NCBI GenBank assembly: GCA_019095985.1
Contig: CM032666.1
Span: forward strand, 53,737,115-53,801,114
Length of the DNA stretch: 64,000 bases
DNA from: Streblospio benedicti
Lineage: Eukaryota > Annelida > Polychaeta > Spionida > Spionidae
Reading direction: 5' to 3'
The notes beneath the pieces were generated by a model. It made no database searches, had not been told where the DNA came from, and worked only from the letters and a program-made list of their open reading frames with translations. Shown piece after piece: positions 57,701-64,000 of the stretch. Within the stretch, counting starts at the first letter, position 1. The number at the start of each line of letters is the position of its first letter. Made by a program: the position numbers and the translations under genes.

Positions 57701-60700
57701 TAGGTAGTATGTGTCCCCCCCCCCCCCGCATTACCCCAACACTCCCACCCCCTCGCGGCAGTAGTTTGACAGCCGCATGGCAGTCTCATCCACATTCCTG
57801 CTGTTGTTGGAGGCATTCGTCTTGTGCTGCCGCAGCTGCCAGCTAAATCATCACCAGGCCGGCGGCGGCAGGTATGCTGCCTGCCATGTCATACACCGTC
57901 ATCCAATACGACCCCCCTTTCTCAGATTGAAGGAGTTCTAGATATATTTAGCAGGATATCATCAACGTTGGCTCTATGACAACTGGTCCTCGCCCACGTG
58001 CGTATTAATTAGGAGGATCAGATTTGAGCCGGCCATCTGGTCTATGCATTAACTTTAATACTTACGGTTGGATTGATGATGATGTAGGATGTATATTGTA
58101 TATGGTTTTCTATTTGGGACTTTAAGTACAACCATACCTCTCTCATTAGTGGTGTTCTCACAATTATTTAGTGGAGCGCACAGTATAGTGTGAGTCTAAA
58201 TGCAGTACATATATGCAACATTACTGCATAATCCGATTTAATTGTATCCACAACATTCCATGTATACATCGCCCCTGTAATACCTCTATAAAATAAGGAA
58301 CTCCTCGGAAATAGACCCATCTTTTCATCTTCTTGTTCACACTGTCACCACCATCTTTCATAGGCTCCAAATACAGTAAAACCTCGCCATGAGGCAAGCA
58401 AGGACACCTTTTCATTCGTTTGTTTGACATCAGCTATAAATCAAGTCACTGAAGAAATAAGGACACCTTAGTAACAATGGTGAGACAGTGTACATAATAA
58501 TGAGTTATATTGTAATAGGACGTGGATTCTTTCTTTTTGTTCATTAGCACATTAGTGACCCAAATAGCAAAGATAAACGGCCAGTTGTCAATTGACACAT
58601 CTAAATACCACTACCAATGTCCTACCTATGTGCCAAAAGATGTCAAGCAGACACTGACCAATGAGACATTTCACCTATGTGAAGTGCTTCCTAGGGGAGT
58701 CTAGGTCAGCCCTCCCACCTTGTTGTTGACCTTTGGTCACGTTAGTGGTCATTAATGAATACACCGAGTACGTGACATATGGTCTCTATCTGAGCTATGA
58801 TTATTCCAGGCAAAGTTGACATTTTATCTGACCATGAAAATGAAACTAGGACAGATAGTTTACTGGAGTAATATCGCATAGTACACACAAACGACAGTAG
58901 TAAAAACTTATGCTCACCTTCATTTGTGTGTTTCATTTATCAGGAATTGGTCAAACAATGTGATATGTGCATGTAGATGATGAAGGGTGATTCAAACTTC
59001 TAAACTGCAATTCGCATTGCTACTATTAAACTTCTATACAGCAGCAGAAAATACCTTCACGGTTGTCATGCACGATTATAAGCAGAAACATGAATCTATG
59101 TCTGATGATAGCAAAACACAGACATTGTCCATGCAAGTGTCAAATCTTAGAACATATCTCAAACACAATGTACGATATATGGGTGAATCTGTGGAATGTA
59201 TTAGGTCATCCCCGTAATAAGCCAGTGTTAAAACATTGAGGATCAGGACACCGCTTGCACCATAATCGTAATGCGTGCAAACGACCCACTTCTTGCCAGT
59301 GGACACTGGTCAGCATATTTGGTCAGCTTCTAACAACACAACTGTTTGACAAGCAAATGTTGACACAACCTCAATGTTTGCTCCTTCATGAGTTTTTAAA
59401 AGCTATAACGGTTTTATATGGACACGTCACAGAGAAGAGATAATAGACTTTCAATACTGTTCAGGTTAAGTTGGATGATATTATAATATAAGCGAATACA
59501 AAGTTTTCAACGCAGATTTAATGTTTTGTGCAACGAGATACCGACGTTATGTTCAGTAAAATCATTGATCCTTTGGACACAATGTAACAAATGAAAATAT
59601 ATCCTTATTAAAGCTTCATTTGGCATTCAGAAGTGCCCCACTTGCCATTTCTTTCACATCTTCATGGTGTGGCACCATAATTTAAGAGCTATTATCTGGC
59701 AACTATGCACGTTGCTTAGTAGAGTGCAAACTCAATTATCCAAGAAATACCACTAATGCCAGAAAGTTTTAAAAACTGGTGCTTTGTTCTTGCAGCAGAT
59801 GATGTAGGCATTGGTCCCTGAGTTTTGTTGGCAGTGAACATTTGTCTTGTCTTTTGCTGTTAATGTTGTTGTTGTTGGCTGTTGGGGAAAGTGAGGAGCC
59901 ACATCCTATGGGCAATGTGAGTCACAGATACGCCAATCTCTAGATCTCTTCTCTGCCTATATCATGAATGATATGATCTTACACTGTATGTGTTATCAAA
60001 CCAATGATACATCTCTTCCTGAAGGCTAATTCATTCATGCACATATGTAACGTTTATCTATTGCAGTTTTTGAAATGCAACAAACATGTTTATTATTTCA
60101 TAGAGACAGTTTTCTGTTGTTTTAAATACATTCTTCAAACTGCTGTCAAACAAAAATCTGTTTCAAGGGAACACCACCCATGTTTTGCCCATCAGCAGTC
60201 ATAACCCGATGCAACGATTACAACAGCTGACTAGTCACATAACCCATCGCATTTAGTCGAGCGGCCAACGCTCAAATTACACCCGAAATCACGCATGTTG
60301 TGGATTCCGCATAAACTAGCCGGCGACCCGCTAACCTAGCTTCTAATTAATCTGCTTTCCTCTGTCTATCTCACATAAGCAAAGGTAATTGGTGAGTTGG
60401 TATTATAGAGGGATAGCATTACTTCACAGCTGGCCGGGTTCATCACTTTAAGCAGCTCCCCCGCTGCTTAAATCTCATACCACTGTGCCTATGTAATAAC
60501 AGAATATTCCTGTGCTTTGCAAAAACCTTATTTATGGCACGTCTTATCTTTCATGTGCTAACCTTTGCTGGTGTGATCTAAAGATGGAATATTTGTGTAC
60601 AGTTTTAAATCAAACAACTGTCATTATTAGTGTAATGAGGGCCAATGATCTTCCATGCTGGAAGCATCAAACAATCTATAAACAAACTGATTACAGCTTG

Positions 60701-63700
60701 CAAGGTTTTTTGACATATACATGAATTGGCACCAGTAGTGTTTAGATCACAGTAGTGGGTTAATTCTATCTCATTCTTCTACACAGTTTTGCTCGTTCTC
60801 TTGCCCAGTTTAAACTGTGACTAACTCACCTGCACACGTTTTAAATGTGCAACAAGATTCACTCAGTTGACTCCACTAAATCAGGCTTTATTTTTGCGCT
60901 GCTTGTAAACAATGTTGATTCTGCTAAAAACTGGATGCATTTTTGTGCAGGCAAACAATGTAAACATCCTTGAGATTTAAAAAAAAGACCGACAGAGAAA
61001 GAGGAGAATTACGTGTGTTACCAGTTGGAGAGGCCTTCTTTTATCACTTTGTGAGATAGGAGGCCGAGTGGGCAAACGCTTCCTTGATGGCGGCATGCCG
61101 TCTCTTCCAGAATGTTTCAACGCCATCCATAATGTGGAAGCTGCAGGATAAATTGCATTTTTGTCATCAACCCTCCACTGACTACCACCAATGTCATGGT
61201 TACATTTGGCTTTCAAAAGGGAACAGGTGCAGTTGGGCACTGTGTCGGTATCTAGTGCTGTTTTGAAGGTCCTTTGAGTGATAGTGTGTTGGCATTCTTT
61301 TTATGCATGAACGGCTAAATGGGTAGATGTACATTACTACTTCTTTAAAACAAACTGTGGTAACTATGCAAATGAGCTAGTTTCACAATGGCAAAATCCG
61401 TTTTCATATCTAACCCCACCACCACCACCTCAACACACAAATCACATATTACAGGTACGAACTGTTGAAAGAAAATATGAAATGTGCACGCTGTGGAGTA
61501 TTGCTTTTCGCGCATTATCTCAGGAATAACAAACTCAATGGATGCCAGATAAAATCAAGATATTTTTACATGTCTTTGTTAGCTGACGGAAGGAAAGCTT
61601 TGGGGACGTTTGCACAGACCGGCAGAGACATGATGTCCTTGCTGTTTGGCTCTGATTAATGCCAGGTGTGTGTAGTACACCAGTACCTGATTGGTTGCAA
61701 TGATGTCAGTACTTATTTGCAACATCTGAAGGCTAATTTGAAATGAGATACCCTCTAATATTGTTAACAGCTACTTATTAAGTGTTTACAATAACTAGGT
61801 CCCGATTTAGCCAAAGTTCTCATTGAATATATCAATTTCATCACTGGATATACATGTATATACATCTTTATTTTGCACTATATGTCAGAGAATCCCACAT
61901 TTCATGATAAATGTGATTTGGTTTTATAGAAAGGGGATATATTCCTCGTAAAGTATCAATATAAAAAGGTTAATCACAGGTCCTACTCATTATTACATTC
62001 TATGCTCTGATGTTTAAGCAGTCAGAACAACAAAGACAAAGATGCTCAATGGTCAAATAATGCTCTAATCTGTTCCCAATAATCTGTATAATCACCTTCT
62101 CTCTCATTTATCTCTTGACCGGATCATCCACACGAGTACTGCTGCAATTTGTCATCTCAAATGACCATTACCAACATTCTATCACCTCTTGACCATTTAA
62201 ACTATGCCTTTTATCCCCACATACCCTCCTAATTGAGCCTTCTCATGGTATTTTTGGCTGATTTGTGTTAATTAGTCTTCTTAGTTAGAACATCAAGAGA
62301 TTACAAGAGCATTGTGTGAATGTCTTTGTGACAGAAGGCTGGAAAGCAGAAGTTCAATTCTGACATTTAAAGTACATGTATAGTTTTCTGTACACATGCA
62401 CGTATATAGATAGAGACTACTTAGAAATATTGTAAATCATCCACACTTTTGTACTCAAATATGCAGGCAAAGTACTAAGAAAAAGCTACGAGTAACATAT
62501 GGCTGATTGCATTTTTCATAAATACTGTATCTGCTAATCAATGTCATTGTCTAACTCTATTTTTTTTATAAAAATGTCACTTTTTATGGATCCACTAACA
62601 AGAATTATACTACAAGTGTACTTCAAATTTGCACTATTGTGCCCCACGTCTGCCTGTTATCAACTGCACTGGTATTGAGTATGGATCTGATTAAGGTTTC
62701 CTGTCTACCCCCTGTGGTTTTATAAACTAGGAACCCAAAACACATGTTTTCTTGCATGCTTTCTGGCTCTCTTGTCTCGTGTGATGCTGGGCTGGTGTAG
62801 TTGTGCCCCCCAAACAACAAGTTGTGTTTATTTGAACACTTTGTGTTTTATTTGTTTGAGCTACTACAAGTGTCGTCTGATTACGGTTATGTTTACTGTT
62901 TATGGAGTCCTCGAAGAGACTCTACGTGACTCTTCTCATACCAGCTGTGTCAACGTATACCCCAAGATGTCACAACACATTTTGTGGAACACAAATGTGT
63001 TTGTTATTGGTAAAAACACCTTGACAAATTCTGCTGAAGTCAGTGTGCTTTGTGATGAGCTACCAGAAGCTGGCTTTCAAACATAACCATTGTCTGGTCG
63101 GTATACTGGAGGGTGTCTGCGATTTGTTAGACACCACACACAATTACCTCTACATACCGGAAACTTCACGACTGTGACGGTGTAACAGCGTTTCCCACAC
63201 AGATTATACACACAGGCTAGAAGAAAGTCTGCGTTTCTGATATACGCATATCATATGCAAGGTATGTAGGCAACAGTGTCTTTCCAGGTCTAGAAACCAT
63301 CTCACTTGTCATGTTGCATGAGCAATCAAGGTCTCAGACGCGCTATAAGATCACCCACTGCACTATGAACGTGCCATTTATATCGGGATGGTGTCACTGT
63401 TTGTTATGCTCATAAAATGATGTGTGGTTGAGAGGCAAGTTCTGAACATGCTGCTGGAACATGTAGGTCGTGGTTTGGCGTGGATTGGGTGTCGATATTG
63501 ATGTTGTTTTTCAATTACTGTAATCTAAACAGTATAAATACAATGAGAGGATTGCTTAAAAATGATATTGTTACACGTCTTGTGTTTTTAAGTAGTATTT
63601 GTGAGACTCAGCAGGGTGGGGATTGTTTGTGAAAAGTTGTGATGTCATCTATGATTTTGGAATGGCTAAGGTTTTCCCATCCATCCAATACAACAACATA

Positions 63701-64000
63701 AAATACGTCTATATTAAAAACAGGAGTCAGTTGGATAGAAATGAATAGCATTATATTTGTTATCTCGACATTCTTCAGTGTGACGTCTCACTCAGTGCAA
63801 ATGCACATAACTTAAGAAATGGACAACTTGTTTTACTACATTTCCCTTTGCATTCGACACATTTCAGTTTATCTCCGGGCAAGTGTCAAAAGGTCAATTT
63901 ACTCACAAATGAGCCTAAAGTGAATTATGAATACCTACAATCACAACCAATATTGTAACATGGACCAGCCTCTTGTCCCATGCATGCGCAGAGACCATGG
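57701..64000 (+). other. First intron of the RBM24/38 gene, distal part, with candidate enhancer blocks
   Basis: 57712-57727 is a poly(C) tract. 57760-57900 is GC-rich with GCCGCAGCTGCCAGC. 60200-60470 is repeat-free and contains AACAGCTGAC and CACAGCTGGC, E-boxes of the myogenic type. These would suit a muscle gene, but the link is inference. No second exon was found up to the window end. Confidence 0.35.
58372..58492. mobile_element. Tc1/mariner-pogo-type MITE (117 bp)
   Basis: TA at 58372-58373 and 58491-58492 bracket CAGTAAAACCTCGCCATGAG and CAATGGTGAGACAGTG. Internal GGACACC words occur near each end. Confidence 0.55.

Noticed and set aside
61465-61659. A short frame beginning KCARCGVLLF that looks like a zinc-binding CxxC start.
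   Set aside because: The Cys/His spacing fits no zinc-finger class, and the frame is short and isolated.
63978-64000. The window ends in GCGCAGAGACCATGG, resembling the expected start of RBM24/38 exon 2 (V-T-M-A).
   Set aside because: The first exon ends in phase 0 after TTC, so the next exon must start GTG ACC ATG. After the only good AG here the frame would read AGA CCA TGG; the pyrimidine tract is also weak.

Overview
The window is eukaryotic and most likely comes from a marine invertebrate (a deuterostome such as a lancelet or hemichordate, or a lophotrochozoan). Genes are split into many short GT-AG exons, introns are long and AT-rich, small DNA transposons (MITEs) are dense, and one 100-bp assembly gap is present (13967-14066). 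The conserved proteins place it in Metazoa; the species cannot be fixed from the sequence.

Three protein-coding loci are supported, all on the + strand. (1) 3365-25117 holds fifteen obligatory or alternative coding exons of a TM9SF1 orthologue, a nine-pass endomembrane protein. Only the signal-peptide exon is missing. The visible exons chain in frame to 558 codons, ending in the family's C-terminal KxD motif. (2) 36526-37872 is an intronless 448-residue type II membrane protein of the LicD/fukutin-type transferase family, with an unusual His/Lys-rich tandem repeat between membrane anchor and catalytic domain. (3) 47441-47623 is the first coding exon of an RBM24/RBM38 (SUP-12) RNA-binding protein. 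The remaining 16 kb of the window appears to be its first intron.

The most interesting signal is inside TM9SF1. Two consecutive 126-nt exons (17215-17340 and 18203-18328) encode alternative versions of the same stretch (TM2, lumenal loop, start of TM3), with identical length, phase and good splice sites. They are candidate mutually exclusive exons. Two neighbouring exons also have tandem copies. A frame-broken copy of the preceding exon (12269-12418) lies in a 1.3-kb segmental duplication. A partial copy of the penultimate exon (24295-24427) keeps an in-frame acceptor and an open frame to a stop.

The rest is repeat landscape. It includes two inverted piggyBac-like ends, a hAT MITE with perfect 8-bp target duplications, a MITE nested in another, a Harbinger-like MITE, a MITE with perfect 9-bp target duplications, and a swarm of TA/CAGT-ended Tc1-mariner/pogo-type MITEs. 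There is also a foldback in a TM9SF1 intron, a LINE/SINE-like family with microsatellite tails, a tRNA-like SINE, and several G/C-rich minisatellite-like elements between 41.7 and 45.5 kb. No rRNA, intact tRNA, CRISPR array or virus-like element was seen.
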